Shown here: one piece after another, positions 34,810 through 45,758 of the stretch
Layout of the letters: each line of letters begins with the position of its first letter
How positions within the stretch are numbered: the stretch's first letter is position 1
Origin: Hyaloscypha bicolor E
Lineage: Eukaryota; Ascomycota; Leotiomycetes; Helotiales; Hyaloscyphaceae
DNA: 64,000 nt
Assembly: GCF_002865645.1 (NCBI RefSeq)
Contig: NW_020194515.1
Coordinates: 744,001 to 808,000 of the forward strand
Reading direction: 5' to 3'
The notes under the pieces: model-generated
The model's input: only the letters and a program-made list of their open reading frames with translations
Database searches by the model: none
Told to the model about the DNA's origin: nothing
Program-made: the position numbers and the translations under genes

Positions 34810-35237
34810 TTGTTTCCGTGGAGCCTGAGTTGCGGGATGTTACATGCTGGGGTTGCAACGCCGGATGGCTGGAGACGGTTGCGTACTCAACGAGTTCAAA
34901 CGTTTCGAAAGAGGGCAAACAAGTCAGTAGCCTCTCAGCTGCGACGAGCCGGGGCGGTCTATGCGGGCTCTCTTCCCCTGAAGTTAAGCACGTGTGGTAA
35001 TTGGATACTCGATACGTTGTGTAGCCTCTGTGCTGTTTGTAGCCTTCCTCTGGTTCGTGGATCGGGTACATGCATACATCAGGCTCCCTTGGTCTGCCTC
35101 GCCGTTCATCACGTTCGTATATCTTCAAGACGACAGTCAGGCCTCAAAGCTCCTTCGGCCTTCCATACTTTCGAGATCCCCAAACCTGCACCGTCGTTTA
35201 CTTTACCCGCCATACCATTTCACTCCTTGCAACCAAA
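34810..35237. other. intergenic
   Basis: Between the HET gene and the first membrane-protein paralog. Overlapping short frames, none with features. The frame of the downstream gene is open upstream of its ATG, but the signal-like hydrophobic start argues for the ATG at 35238. Confidence 0.4.
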
Positions 35238-37212
35238 ATGTCGATCTTGCTTCTCTCGATGTTTCTTCTTCGTTCCCGCCTTACTGCTGCGGCACCACTC
35301 CAAAATTATACTTCCTCGAGCAACGAAACCGCACCAACTTGGGTGTCGGCTCCTTCGGGGCGGGGAACATGGGATATTCTGGGAAGTTGTTTGTCTACCC
35401 TCGGTCTCTGCGTTTGGAAGTCACTCCATCTCAATGTCCCAGCGATGGATGAGTCTGATTGGACTAAATACCTCCGGAAGGCGAAGTGGGTCGTGATAGC
35501 GCTCTTGGCTCCAGAAGCGGTTGTATTTGCAGGCTTCGAACAATGGGTAGTTGCACGGTCCTTTCTCAAGGAGCTTCAGCATCTTTATGAAAAGAATTCT
35601 CACGGCAAGGTCAGTAACCAGTACCTACTTCAAAGCGTGCCAATTCTGACGGCATGCGAGGAATTAGCTCGCGGCTTCCCAAAGGACAAATTCGACATGG
35701 AGTATGCGATGTATGCTGTGATGGGAGGCTTTATCGTGGAAATCGGCCACCTGCATAACAAATTGAAGTTCGCCACCCTCAACCCCAACGGCATATTGCT
35801 TCTCGCAAAGGAAGGGAAATTTGTTTCACCATACCCCGGGTCCATATCATCCAAAAGCCAGATGGATATCCTCACCAAAGCTTTTGTATGCTGCCAAGCA
35901 CTCTCATTCCTAGGCCAGGTCATCGAACCGAAGGTTGCGCACCTGACGATCAGCCTTCTTGAGTTGAATACTGCGGTTCACATTGTCGGTACTGTTGTGA
36001 TGTATGCTTTCTGGATTCGAAAGCCTTACAATATTCAGGATCCAACGCTTGTCGCTTTGGATGACCAACCGGATTTGTTGGCCTTTATCGTCACAAGCTC
36101 GCAATGGCCACAAAGCAGCGGATTTGAAACAGCGAAGCCCACGAGGCGACGAGACAGAATACCCTGCCGGATTTTGGGCTCTGCCGACCCCCCCCCTTCG
36201 CCTGGTTTGGCAGTTCAATAGAGGATTCAGCAACCTCGGACGAAATTATCGATAACATGCCCAAAATGATAAGCGATGGTGACCAGAGTCAGAACACTTC
36301 TACCAGTAGCGACAATTCGCTGGAGAGATGTCTTGTCACTACTCGATGCGAATCGTCGGAACCAGATCGACAAGCCCTATGTTACCCCAATATCGCGACT
36401 TACCTTCCTGTTTCGAACATTGAACCTCTACTTTTCCTTGAAAGTGGTCAGGTTTTAGCTTCTGGCTTTGGGCCAATTGATGAGTCCGAGCTCATAGGTC
36501 TGAGCCATGGAAAGTACCAAATTGGGCTCTCTCAAAAAGACCCGACAGGCTGGGACTAGCTGCCAAATATATGCGAAAACTACTTGGGTCTTACAAAAAA
36601 CCGCTGGCCATTCGAGATTCCGTCGCTGGTGGAACTTGTATACCAAAGGTCCAACTGTTGAAGCCATTTGCAGATAAGGCTCTTCAGCCTTTTGGCGACC
36701 GTTTGATTTGCAGCCGGGTGGAAAATTGGCCGACAGTTGAGCAGCTTATGGAAAGCATCGGTGCTTGGCTTCTCCTGTTACTTGTGGCTCTTGCTATGAC
36801 GGTTACGGCTTATGGGTTTCTGCACGAATTTGCCAACCCAGCTCTACTCCCTACAAAGCTCGAAGGGAGTCTATGGGGAATGTCCTGTGTGGTCGTCGTC
36901 CTCTATTTGCCCATTTTCACGTTCACATATCGACTTGTTGATGACTACTTTTCTGTGAAGCTCCAAGTGCCAACAAATACTTGCGACTGGGCTCTGATTC
37001 TTAATTGGCAATCTTTATACAACGCCTGGAGGAAGCGTAATAAGCCTTGGCGAATCTTATCCCTTCTCGGAGTCGGTTTTTTCGGCGTGGTCTACATTGC
37101 CTCTCGAGCATTTATCATCGTTGAATCTTTCATTTCCTTGAGACATGTGCCTATCGATGTGTATCAAACTCCTAATATCACCTACTTGGGCTTTGTTCCT
37201 CATATATCATAG
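35238..37212 (+). pseudogene. fungal multi-pass membrane protein, copy A, frameshifted
   Basis: Tandem paralog of the gene at 38002. It starts with a hydrophobic signal (MSILLLSMFLL). Then come the family block SGRGTWDILGSCLSTLGLCVW, a membrane segment around KWVVIALLAPEAVVFAGF, MYAVMGGF, and several C-terminal membrane helices ending in VESFISLRHVP...YQTP. A 51 nt in-phase stretch (35610-35660) aligns with the copy B intron and is probably an intron too. Two frame breaks interrupt it. The first is at a run of nine C (36188-36196), giving a stop at 36219-36221. The second is near 36545, giving a stop at 36557-36559. Each is consistent with loss of one base, since protein similarity to copy B resumes in the next frame. 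Either a recent pseudogene or sequencing indels. The biochemical role of this family is unknown to me. Confidence 0.75.
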
Positions 37213-38001
37213 CTCGCTTGGCCGAAGTTCGTTCTCAGAGCCTTCTGTATTATTACATCCTGTTTTTGTTTCGTCGATGCATTGCTCTTGTGGAGGGAAA
37301 GGGGCAATTTCTGAGTAGTAAATGCAAGAGCTGCTGCCATTGCTCTGCGTGCAACCCAGTTCCGGATAATGTCAATGTAGGAGAGGTTCTGGTACATTCA
37401 TCAAGGTCCGCTACTCAAATGGCCCTCAAAATGTTGTACATTCAAATTCTCAGCTTTGAGCGAGGGATATCGGGATGTTTCTCACTCTCCCTTCGAGTCA
37501 AAGTTCTCCGCTTAACAATATGCAAGCCATTCGTTCGAAAGCGTTCTGCACCAGGCCGCCTCTCCTAATGGTTTCTCTGCCTCTTAGGGGTTCGAAGAAA
37601 GAGGTGACACAGTCCGAGGTAATACAGCTATCGGGCGTGTTCGATGACCAAGCACCCGAAGCAAACATCCTCGACAGCCTGGTCAGCTGCAGATTGGAAC
37701 TTGCATTCCCTTGACAGCCTATCGCTAGGAGCTCACTGGCGAAGCGCTAGGCTTTCACGATGTTGTGAACAATAAGTGTTGTTCCCGAAGGTCAAGTGGT
37801 TCGTTGAGCGGGTACCCGCATGGTGAGGTTGCATAGCAAGATGGCCCCAGTCCCAGCTCCGCAATATCCTCAGGGACTGTTCATGATACGTCTTCTCAAC
37901 TTGCTCTCCACTTCCCTTCTATGATCTGGTCTTGTTTTTGAGAAGGATCTGGAAATCCCCGTTTTTTTTCTTTCTCAAAGCACTGTCAATCCAGCTATAA
38001 A
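37213..38001. other. intergenic between tandem paralogs
   Basis: No clear gene. A few short plus-strand frames lack domains. The last ~60 bp before 38002 are pyrimidine-rich, fitting a 5' leader. Confidence 0.4.
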
Positions 38002-39989
38002 ATGTTGACATTATTGCTTGTTCTTCTGTTCCTTGGCCGGCGCGCGGCAATTGCAGCTCCATTTCAGAATATCACCGATACCCAACTCACCTCAAACTGG
38101 GAATCTGGTCCGTCAGGACGCGGAACTACTGATATTCTTTACAATTCTGCATGTACTCTGGTTTTATGTGTATGGAACTCTGTCCATCTCAACATTCCAG
38201 CAGTGCGGGAAGACAAATGGGTCACTTATCGACGTAAAATAAAGTGGGTAATTATTGCTCTTCTGGCGCCTGAGCTCTTGGTCTTCACAGCGTTCCAGCA
38301 GTGGCTTGCAGCTCGGAAATTTCTCAGAGAGCTCAAATGCATACAAGATGAGCGAGCCCCGGAGGTTGGTACCCAAATCATTGCCTCGACAGATACTAAT
38401 TACTTTCACAGAGCTCATGGTACCTCTCACGAAAGCAGGAGCTTGATATGACGTACGCCTTTTATGCTATCATGGGTGGTTTTGGAGTTGATATCAGCGG
38501 TTTCCACAACGCCTTGGAACACGCAACACTCACAACACATGGCTTATTACTACTCGCACGGAAAGGATTCGGCCAATATCTGGATCACGAATTTATTCCA
38601 GACAAAAGCAAACTCGACCTCTTGGCCAAGTTCCTTGTTCTCTTTCAAATTATCGAAGTGATTGGAAACTTTATTGAGCGCAAAACCAAGGAGCTTCCTG
38701 TGAGCCTTCTTGAATACCATACCATTATCCATGTGGTCTGCGCGATAGCCATGTATCTGCTATGGCTCCGAAAGCCCTACGACGTCCAATCTCCTACCAT
38801 TCTCAGTCATGGTGAATGGTTCAACGAGTTGGGGTACATTGTGTCAAGCTCGGATTGGGCTGGTTGTAGCGGATTCGAAGAGGAGCGATCGAAGAGAAGG
38901 AAATGGCTGCTAAGTTACTCACAAACTCGTGATCCCCCACTTGTTTGGTTTGGAAACCTCTTTCAACCACTGAAAGTTTTGTCAGACGCTCCTATCCCTG
39001 GTACACATCCTCTGGATAGGGGTTGTCCCCACGTCCGAGCTCGCTATGTTCGTGGCACATTCCCACCGAGAGAATCATGGGTCGTTGGACAACATGGCAT
39101 ACTGGAGCCGCCCTTGGATGTTCCCTACTACCCTGCAAACAAAGTAGAAAACACCTTTGTCCCAGCCAAAGGCCTCGAGGCCCTTTTCTTCTTGGAACCT
39201 GGCCAGTCTCTGACTACTGGTTTTGGTCTCACTGCGGCAGTCCCTTTCGCAGATGTCAATCAATCCCCTTACCCACGCTACCGGGTGGGAATATCTCACA
39301 ACGATCTCCGCAGACTCGAAGCAGCGGGAGTATTCTTCCGCGAAGTAGCTCAATTGCGTGAAGACTCACCACTCAAGCGATTTCTCATCAACAACAAGGA
39401 ATTCGGCTCCTCGGATCATAGCCCAAATCCATTCTCCGACCACAGCATTCGGCATACCGGCCCTCGTCTGATATGTCATCACGCAAGAAACTGGGCAGGC
39501 TTAGACGAATTGTTCGACTGTCTTGACTCCAGCAGTGGTTGGTTTTGGGCTACATTCGTTGCTGCAGTTAGTATCCCTGGCATGTATGGCGGGGTTCACT
39601 TAATCCCCAGCCTCAGTGCACCTTCCATTTTCAGCACTATGGCCGAGATGATACTTTGGAGAGTTTCTTGTCTTATCTTGGTTGGTTTCACTTGCGTATG
39701 TCTCTTTTGCGGTGTGATGTATGGGTTAATATTTGGTCCCCGCTCCCTCGAGGCGCTCTACTTGAAGTACCAAATGAGGCAGGAATTGGAAATGTTTCGT
39801 CGTCGCGATGTCTGGAGTCAGATATGGAAGAATTTGTGGCTAGGTGGAGTTTCTTCTTTCATCTGTTTATCGCTAGCTGCTCGTGCTTTTCTAGTTATCG
39901 AGTCGTTTGTTTCTTTGAGAAGGGTCCCGGAAGGTGTGTATCAGACACCGGAGATGAATTTCATTAGCTGGATTCCTCATCTATCTTAG
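38002..39989 (+). CDS. fungal multi-pass membrane protein, copy B
   Basis: Intact paralog of the preceding gene. Exons 38002-38364 and 38412-39989 give 646 residues. A signal-like N-terminus (MLTLLLVLLFL...AIAA) is followed by SGRGTTDILYNSACTLVLCVWNSVHLNIP, a hallmark block seen in a large fungus-specific membrane family. Predicted membrane segments lie around WVIIALLAPELLVFTAF, HTIIHVVCAIAMYLLWL, GWFWATFVAAVSI, the stretch near LWRVSCLILVGFTCVCLFC, and a last one before VESFVSLRRVPEGVYQTP. Between them is a soluble region with a PRYRVGISHNDL-type segment. I do not know a biochemical function. Same strand and order as copy A, with the C-terminal signature shared, so the pair arose by tandem duplication. 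Confidence 0.85.
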
Positions 39990-40793
39990 GGATACATCTT
40001 CCAGTATAAATAAAAGCCAGGACATCTACGTCCATTCAACTACGTAGGCCTAAAATGGGGCAAGGTGATCAAGACTTGGGCGGAGACGAAGTTGCACAGA
40101 TTCTCACACCTTCAAGGAGACGCGCTGCAAGTTCTCCAGCTTTACAGACGAGACCTTTTGGATGTCATAACATGCATGCTCAAGCAGTTCGTCAACAAGA
40201 TGAAGAGCCGTGAGACACAGGAGTGGGGCATCACTGTTGAGACTTGACTGCGCAGATAAAGATGCTCGATGTGCCCTACTAGAGGGGACTCGAGGCATTT
40301 TCATGGATTGAAATAGAAAGCGAAGTGGTCCTTCTGGCTCTTATCATTCTTGTGGTAACATCTTGGTAATAGACTTACGTGCCCCTTTCTCTTCTGCTTT
40401 CTTTTTCTCGGTTAAGCCCCTTTTCTCCACTCCTGAACGGGGGCTCCCTCACTTGCGTCGGCCGTCCCTCCATTTCCTGGCCAATAACTATGTTGGAATC
40501 CAATATCATCTACCTTGCTATTGATATTTCTCCGGATCACCCCTGAAGCCCACCAATCATCGACGACTGGCATGGTCACATGGGCGCTGCCCAGTCAGTC
40601 ACGTGAATATGCTTACCTCATTCAACCTGGATCATGATTTCTTGCGCTGTTTGCAGCTTAGAGTACCGGACTGTCTTCACCATCTCGATTGCTTAAAAAT
40701 CCAACTGCCCTCGAGTCGATGAACCTTACCCGTAGCCTGTAGGCGCCGAGGTTCCGTCGGATGTGGAAGTGGATCATCAGTCTTAGCCTCAAT

Positions 40794-41040
40794 GGCTTCT
40801 ATCGAATGGAATAACGGCGATGTTCTCTCGACTTTGAAGCTGGTCAATAGGATCGTCCGGGCAGCGCATCGACCGGGCTCGCAATGCCCGAGCTAACTTC
40901 CAGGAGCTCCTTTCAGAGCTCTAAGGCTTGTCAGGTGCATTGAAACGAAATCTCGGAATTGTTGATCAAGAAAGAGGTTCCGGAGCGGAGAGGTTACGTT
41001 GTTGCTCACGTTGGCGCTCTCAACTTGAGGCTGAGCACTG
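40794..41040 (+). pseudogene. fragment of a fungal STAND/NLR-type N-terminal domain
   Basis: Starts with an ATG and encodes an amphipathic helical start (GDVLSTLKLVNRIVRA). It shifts frame near 40870 into NARANFQELLSEL, a stop, GLSGAL and VDQERGSGAERL. This order resembles the N-terminal helical domain found before NACHT/NB-ARC or ankyrin regions in fungal NLR-like proteins. A frameshift, a TAA and the direct run into AT-rich decayed DNA at 41050 indicate a dead fragment. The family call is from pattern only. Confidence 0.35.
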
Positions 41041-41049
41041 CTTTGCTGT

Positions 41050-41400
41050 GAGTTTCTCTTACGCAATACCTTAAAGCGTTTAAAACCTTACTATAAATGA
41101 CTAAAAGCCATTATTGAATCTAGATATCGAGCCCTTTCTAATAAGTTAGCTAGCCCCCCAAATTTTACGTATTATCCCTTAAGAACTTAAGCGAAATCTA
41201 AGATATTAAGCAGGCCAAGAAACTCTTAAATATATGAATTTTGATATTATTTCTTTAATACTTATGAATAATAGGTTATAAGAAGTAAAAAGGTACTCTT
41301 ACCTCTCTTGAGCCGGGGTTAACAGACTAAAAATACTAGGGGCTAGTAGTGGATATTTCTATTTAAGTATATTTTAAGTTTGGATTGTAGATACTTTGCT
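41050..41400. repeat. AT-rich RIP relic of a repeat
   Basis: About 350 bp with a sharp drop in GC, many TAA/TTA triplets and ends that merge into normal sequence. The composition matches the two large RIP elements, but I could not align it to them by eye. Probably a remnant of another transposon. Confidence 0.5.
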
Positions 41401-41601
41401 GAGGGTTGAAATAGTTCTTGCTTCGACATTTTTCCCTTGTCACGGCATGTGACCCCTCCTTCTTTTCTGATCTTTCCCTTGTTTTGGCCGAAGTTTCGAC
41501 ACCGCCCACATCCGGCCCCATGAGTGGTTGGTTCATTTGAGGATGTTATAGCAGTATTCTTTATATATACAGGGGATTAATCAGTACAGTTTCATTTCTA
41601 A

Positions 41602-42942
41602 TTACGGCCACAAACAGGCAGCATATTCTGGATATCCTCTCGGAATGCCATACATTTGACTCAACTCATCACTCAGCATCTGTGGGCCATCTAAATGATC
41701 CTTCTTCTGGGCATATTGATGCCTTTTTAACGCAATATTCCAAGCAAAACTGGAATGGGCAATTCCTGCAAAATCCGCCCCCTTCATCATAACCAAGAAA
41801 TCTACGAGAGCTTGCTGATCCCACGCTAAATTTGTCAAGTCCTCCAAGTCTTGACCACTGAGATGGTCGAATTTCGTAGTGACGGACATGTTGCGAGCTG
41901 CTGCGTCCGAAGCAAATTTGGCAACTTCGTTGAGATCTCCCGAGGCAACATAGATTACCGCAGGGCTAGATCGGGGGGCTTGCTCTAAGTAGAGCTTTGA
42001 CTGGGTGTCGTACCGGGAGTAAACCCAATCCGGGGCTGGCCAGCCTTCCGCTGCGTCTTTTTCAGTGCGAAGATGGACTCCAAAAAACGAGTTCGGTAGA
42101 AATGGTGCGCTGAGATCCGCGTCGAAGGAATATGTCTCTGCTAGATTTGTCAGAGTTTTCGTTGCCAATCGTCGAGCGTCGGAGCGTATTTTCAGAATTC
42201 CACCAAAAGATAGAGCGAACCCTTCACCATCCGAGTAGATGGGGTATTGGAGATACGATCTGCCCAGTTCGACGATTGTGGGACGGGTCGTATCAGGAGT
42301 GTCTTGATATTGCAGCAGCCAGTTGTAGAACGTGGATCGCCACTCTTCTGGCTGGGACAGGCCTGTCTTGGGAACGTATCCGACTATACTTTCGGGAATG
42401 AGAGGTATATGATTATGAGCTTTCTCGTAGTTGGGGATACTGGGTATTGAATTGTAAATGGGCATTGAAGGACAAGAAAGGCGGAGCGACTCGATGAAGT
42501 GCTGAGTGTCGAACATAAAGGACATATCCGTCTTCACTCCAGTCCGTATATATGAGATATCCGAGGAATTCCGAAGGACAATACTAGGCACAACGAGACC
42601 CGCACCTGCTGAGATGGCGTATCGTACACAGTTCAAGATGGAGTTGCGAATGTTCCCTATTCCACCTACGGACTCATCACATGTGAATACCAAGCTTTCA
42701 TTCCACCGAGTATCGCCGCAGACGCTCTTGATAGACTCGGAGTTGATGGGCGCAAGGTCGAAGGCGTCAGGAACGGGCGATGACTGCCCATATTGAGGCC
42801 GATTCGAATTGACATTCCAAGAAATGTGTTCAGGTAATCGGTAGACACGACCAAAGGCCACCCAGAGCCATATCACGACTAGGGTACTGGCTCCCAAAGC
42901 AGCATATCGTCGGCTGATACCCGGCGGCAGCAGAAATCCCAT
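41602..42942 (-). CDS. type II membrane O-fucosyltransferase-like glycosyltransferase
   Basis: Single exon, 446 residues. A short cytosolic tail, one membrane anchor (about residues 15-31, ALGASTLVVIWLWVAF) and a luminal domain give the layout of a Golgi type II glycosyltransferase. The luminal part shows GGIGNIRNSILNCVRYAISAGAGLVVP (donor-binding loop of the O-FucT/alpha-1,6-FucT superfamily), the conserved VHLRTEKD near residue 290, and the late FAGIAHSSFAWNIALKR block. This ordering matches the fungal O-FucT-like family, which probably uses a GDP-sugar; the acceptor is unknown. Several Asn-X-Ser/Thr sites fit a luminal location. No defects. Upstream (42943 onward) lies a region with the foldback element. 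Confidence 0.82.
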   Translation of the reverse strand: MGFLLPPGISRRYAALGASTLVVIWLWVAFGRVYRLPEHISWNVNSNRPQYGQSSPVPDAFDLAPINSESIKSVCGDTRWNESLVFTCDESVGGIGNIRNSILNCVRYAISAGAGLVVPSIVLRNSSDISYIRTGVKTDMSFMFDTQHFIESLRLSCPSMPIYNSIPSIPNYEKAHNHIPLIPESIVGYVPKTGLSQPEEWRSTFYNWLLQYQDTPDTTRPTIVELGRSYLQYPIYSDGEGFALSFGGILKIRSDARRLATKTLTNLAETYSFDADLSAPFLPNSFFGVHLRTEKDAAEGWPAPDWVYSRYDTQSKLYLEQAPRSSPAVIYVASGDLNEVAKFASDAAARNMSVTTKFDHLSGQDLEDLTNLAWDQQALVDFLVMMKGADFAGIAHSSFAWNIALKRHQYAQKKDHLDGPQMLSDELSQMYGIPRGYPEYAACLWP

Positions 42943-44012
42943 GTCTGCTTGCGGATGATGGAAAGAGCTTTGGGGACGACAGACGTCATCTGGGATTATG
43001 ACACGCGTCTCGAAATTTGAGGTTCTAGGCCAGGTAGGTCGACCGAGCCGCCGCTAGTAGTCCCGCGCGAAGCAGGCTGCGGCCGGGGAAAGAGTGGAAC
43101 GCCAAATGTGTGTTGGCCGTGTTCGTTTCGTTAAGTACTTCCAGGCAGCCTAGGCAGGCAGCTGAGCTGGCCGGCTTGGCGTTTTGAAGGTTGTGTTCTT
43201 GGCGTGGCTGGCCTTGGATGCCTGAAAATCACTTGTTTCTAAGTTATCTGGCCAGCGTAACAGGCCAATAGGCCAAACAGGCCAGCTGGGAACGTTTCTG
43301 GAACGCTTCAAAGACACTTCACCAAATACAAGTTCACTTCTGAAAGCTCTTATTCTTAATAAACTTGTAGAAACGTTTCTAGAACGCTTCCAAGTCGCAT
43401 GGGTTGGGGGGCGGTGGGAGCCCCCCGCATTGGGAACACCTCAGAAACATTTGAGTAACGATATAGAAATATATTAACCCTATTGGCCTGTTACGCTGGC
43501 CAGATACTTTAGAAACAAGTAATTTTCAGGCATCAAAGGCCAGCTGCGCCAAGAAAACAACCTTCCAAAACCCCCGCAATACTAGGCCAGGTGGAGACGC
43601 CAAGCAGGCCAGCTCAGCTACGTTTCTAAACACTGCTCAAATTTCCTTTTGAAAAGATTAAGTATAACAAAAGCAACGCCTCATAAAGCGGCTGTGTCCA
43701 CCCGTTCCCCGAGACACAGATAAGATATCATTCGTTGTCTTTCCAACCAGCGATCGCTTCAACCTCTTGATTATGCACGATTGCTGTCACTAGCGGTGAA
43801 AGGGAGGGTGTTCCCAAAGACCCAGGTTTGGTTCACACTTGACTAGCTCCCAGCTCATCTGTGAGTGATTTGGGAGGTCAAAATCTCTTCCTGGCACTGT
43901 GTTTGTTCTTGAAATCTTGTCCTTGCTTCATTTCGCATACCCACAATTAGGACCTGAATCCCCTGCTCGCTCGTCGCCAGAGCCTTCGATTCAAGATCGA
44001 GACGTCCCTACT
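42943..44012. other. divergent intergenic region with foldback element
   Basis: Upstream of both the minus-strand glycosyltransferase and the plus-strand pepsin-like gene. Contains the foldback element at 43160-43619. No other gene seen. Confidence 0.45.
43160..43619. mobile_element. MITE-like foldback element with long inverted repeats
   Basis: About 460 bp. The left arm (43160-43275) and right arm (43482-43619) are inverted copies sharing AGCTGAGCTGGCC, a GGTTGT..TCTTGGCG stretch, GATGCCTGAAAAT and TCTGGCCAGCGTAACAGG. The right arm has an extra ~30 bp, and a few transitions separate the arms. The centre contains two copies of CGTTTCT(G/A)GAACGCTTC (about 43291 and 43372) and a GC-rich GGGGGGCGGTGGGAGCCCCCC stretch. 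There is no coding capacity. The element ends cannot be placed exactly and no target duplication was found, so the superfamily stays open. Confidence 0.75.
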
Positions 44013-45758
44013 ATGTTATGCCTACCTTCCAGGCAAAGCCTACTTATTTTTGCGTTCGGGGCACATGCTTTTGTGGCTGCCCTGATCCCACAACTGGTTC
44101 AATGGTCGTCGAAATCGTACGGCCTAGATGGACCATGGTAAGCAGTTACAATAAACATTGGAACTCCACCGCAGACAGTTGATCTCCTTCCCGGTGGATC
44201 TTGGATGACAAATGTTATAGCACCATCCGTATGCGCGGACGGAGGAGCGTGCAGCGTTGCTCAAGCCGCCGGCTTCTACGATCCACATTCATCGAGTACG
44301 GCGTTTGACATTGGGCAGACTGGATTTGTGGATAATACTACTATGTCTTCAACAACTGGAGCAATCTCAACATTGACTGGTAGTGCGTACTGGTGGTTTG
44401 ATACTATTACCATTCAGACCACTGATGACGTTGGAGGAAATCAAAACCGACGATCCATCCTCGATTTCGACTTGCTGGTTATTACTGCCGCAAATGACAT
44501 ACTTCCAGATGGCACAACATATCCTGCCCAGATCGGGAAGCTGGCTTTAGGTGCGTCGAATTTCAATCAGACCTGGCTCCATTTTCCTCCAAGTCCGAAC
44601 TGGAATGGCACGATTCTACCAAGTTATCTTTTCGCTGCCGGCATTACCCCATCGATCTCATATGGTATGCACATTGGGTCAACAACGTTAGGTATACCTG
44701 GATCTTTGAATATCGGAGGATACGACCAGAGTCGAGCTCTTCAGCCTGTCAGCGGTCAACCCTACACTATCGACCACTTGCCTATTGACCTACTAGATAT
44801 CGGCATCGAGGTTGCGGAAGGCGGTTCACCCTTTAATTTTTCGTCTCAAACGGGGCTCCTAGGTGCCAGCAATTCTTCTATTGGAGTTTCAGTTCCGGTC
44901 CTAGTGGAAGCAACAGTGCCGTATCTTTACCTACCGCAAAGCACTTGCGATGCTATTACCAAACATCTACCAGTGACATATGAAGCAAAGTATGGCCTAT
45001 ACTTCTGGAACACCGCAGATCCAAACTACAAAGTCATAGTGTCGTCCCCCGCATTCCTCTCTTTCACATTCCGTGCGAACGGTAGTATATCTCAGAACAT
45101 GACAATTAATGTTCCGTTCTCACTACTCAACCTGACCTTGTCCGCGCCAATCATAAACACGCCGACACAGTATCTTCCACTAAGACCGAGTCTGGGACCA
45201 AGCGGGAGCTATGAGCTGGGAAGAACTTTCCTGCAGGCGGCCTTCGTTGGCGTCAATTGGCAGACGGCAACTGGAGTTGGAAGTGGTGTCTGGTTTCTCG
45301 CACAAGCTCCCGGACCAAATACACCTTCAGACAATCCATCGACATCAATAAATCCCACTGATAACTCTATCATCGGGTCAACGAGCAGCTGGAAAGATTC
45401 TTGGAAGGGGGTTTGGACTGTATTGAACTCTACCAATCCATCTACGGGCGGAAGCAATCAAGCAAAGAAAACTGGGGGTCTTTCTCATGGCGCTATTGCA
45501 GGCATCGCGGTAGGGGCAATAGCTGGCTTGTCTTTGTGTGGATTGGCAGCATGGTGTCTGCACCGGCGCAGGACTAACTCGGCAAAAGAACAATTTCGAC
45601 AACCGTCTTCAGACGAGACTCGAGAAGGGTGGAGGGAATCTGCATTTGCTGGGAGTGGGGTCCCATCGTCTAAACAGAGCTATCCGTCATCTGGATTTGC
45701 ACCAAGGGAGTTGGACACTGGACAAGTGTCTCCAAGGCCGGTAGAGATGGCTGCATAA
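44013..45758 (+). pseudogene. pepsin-fold (A1-like) membrane-anchored protein with premature stop
   Basis: Frame of 582 codons starting at the ATG at 44013 with a signal peptide, interrupted by one TAA at 44139-44141 (codon 43). It continues in the same frame with VTINIGTPPQTVDLL, the N-lobe start of A1 peptidases. The catalytic DTG is replaced by PGGS and the second lobe motif by ATVPYLYLP, so both catalytic aspartates are absent. This is normal for a known set of fungal pepsin-like non-peptidases. Many N-glycosylation sites, then a Ser/Thr-rich linker, one membrane helix (IAGIAVGAIAGLSLCGLAAW), and a basic cytosolic tail with RRR. The family usually has Gln at the stop position, so CAA to TAA, a CpA C-to-T change, is the likely cause. 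Initiation at 44205 would lose the signal peptide. Confidence 0.8.

Larger units (their letters stand above)
39990..41601. other. intergenic with gene fragment and RIP relic
   Basis: Holds the degenerate fragment at 40794-41040 and the AT-rich relic at 41050-41400, described separately. A 52-codon ATG frame at about 40054-40212 shows no features. The rest, 40300-40790 and 41400-41601, has no recognisable content beyond likely 3' flank of the next gene. Confidence 0.4.

Noticed and set aside
40054..40212. 52-codon ATG frame
   Set aside because: Too short to judge, no features, lies in the 3' flank of the membrane-protein gene.
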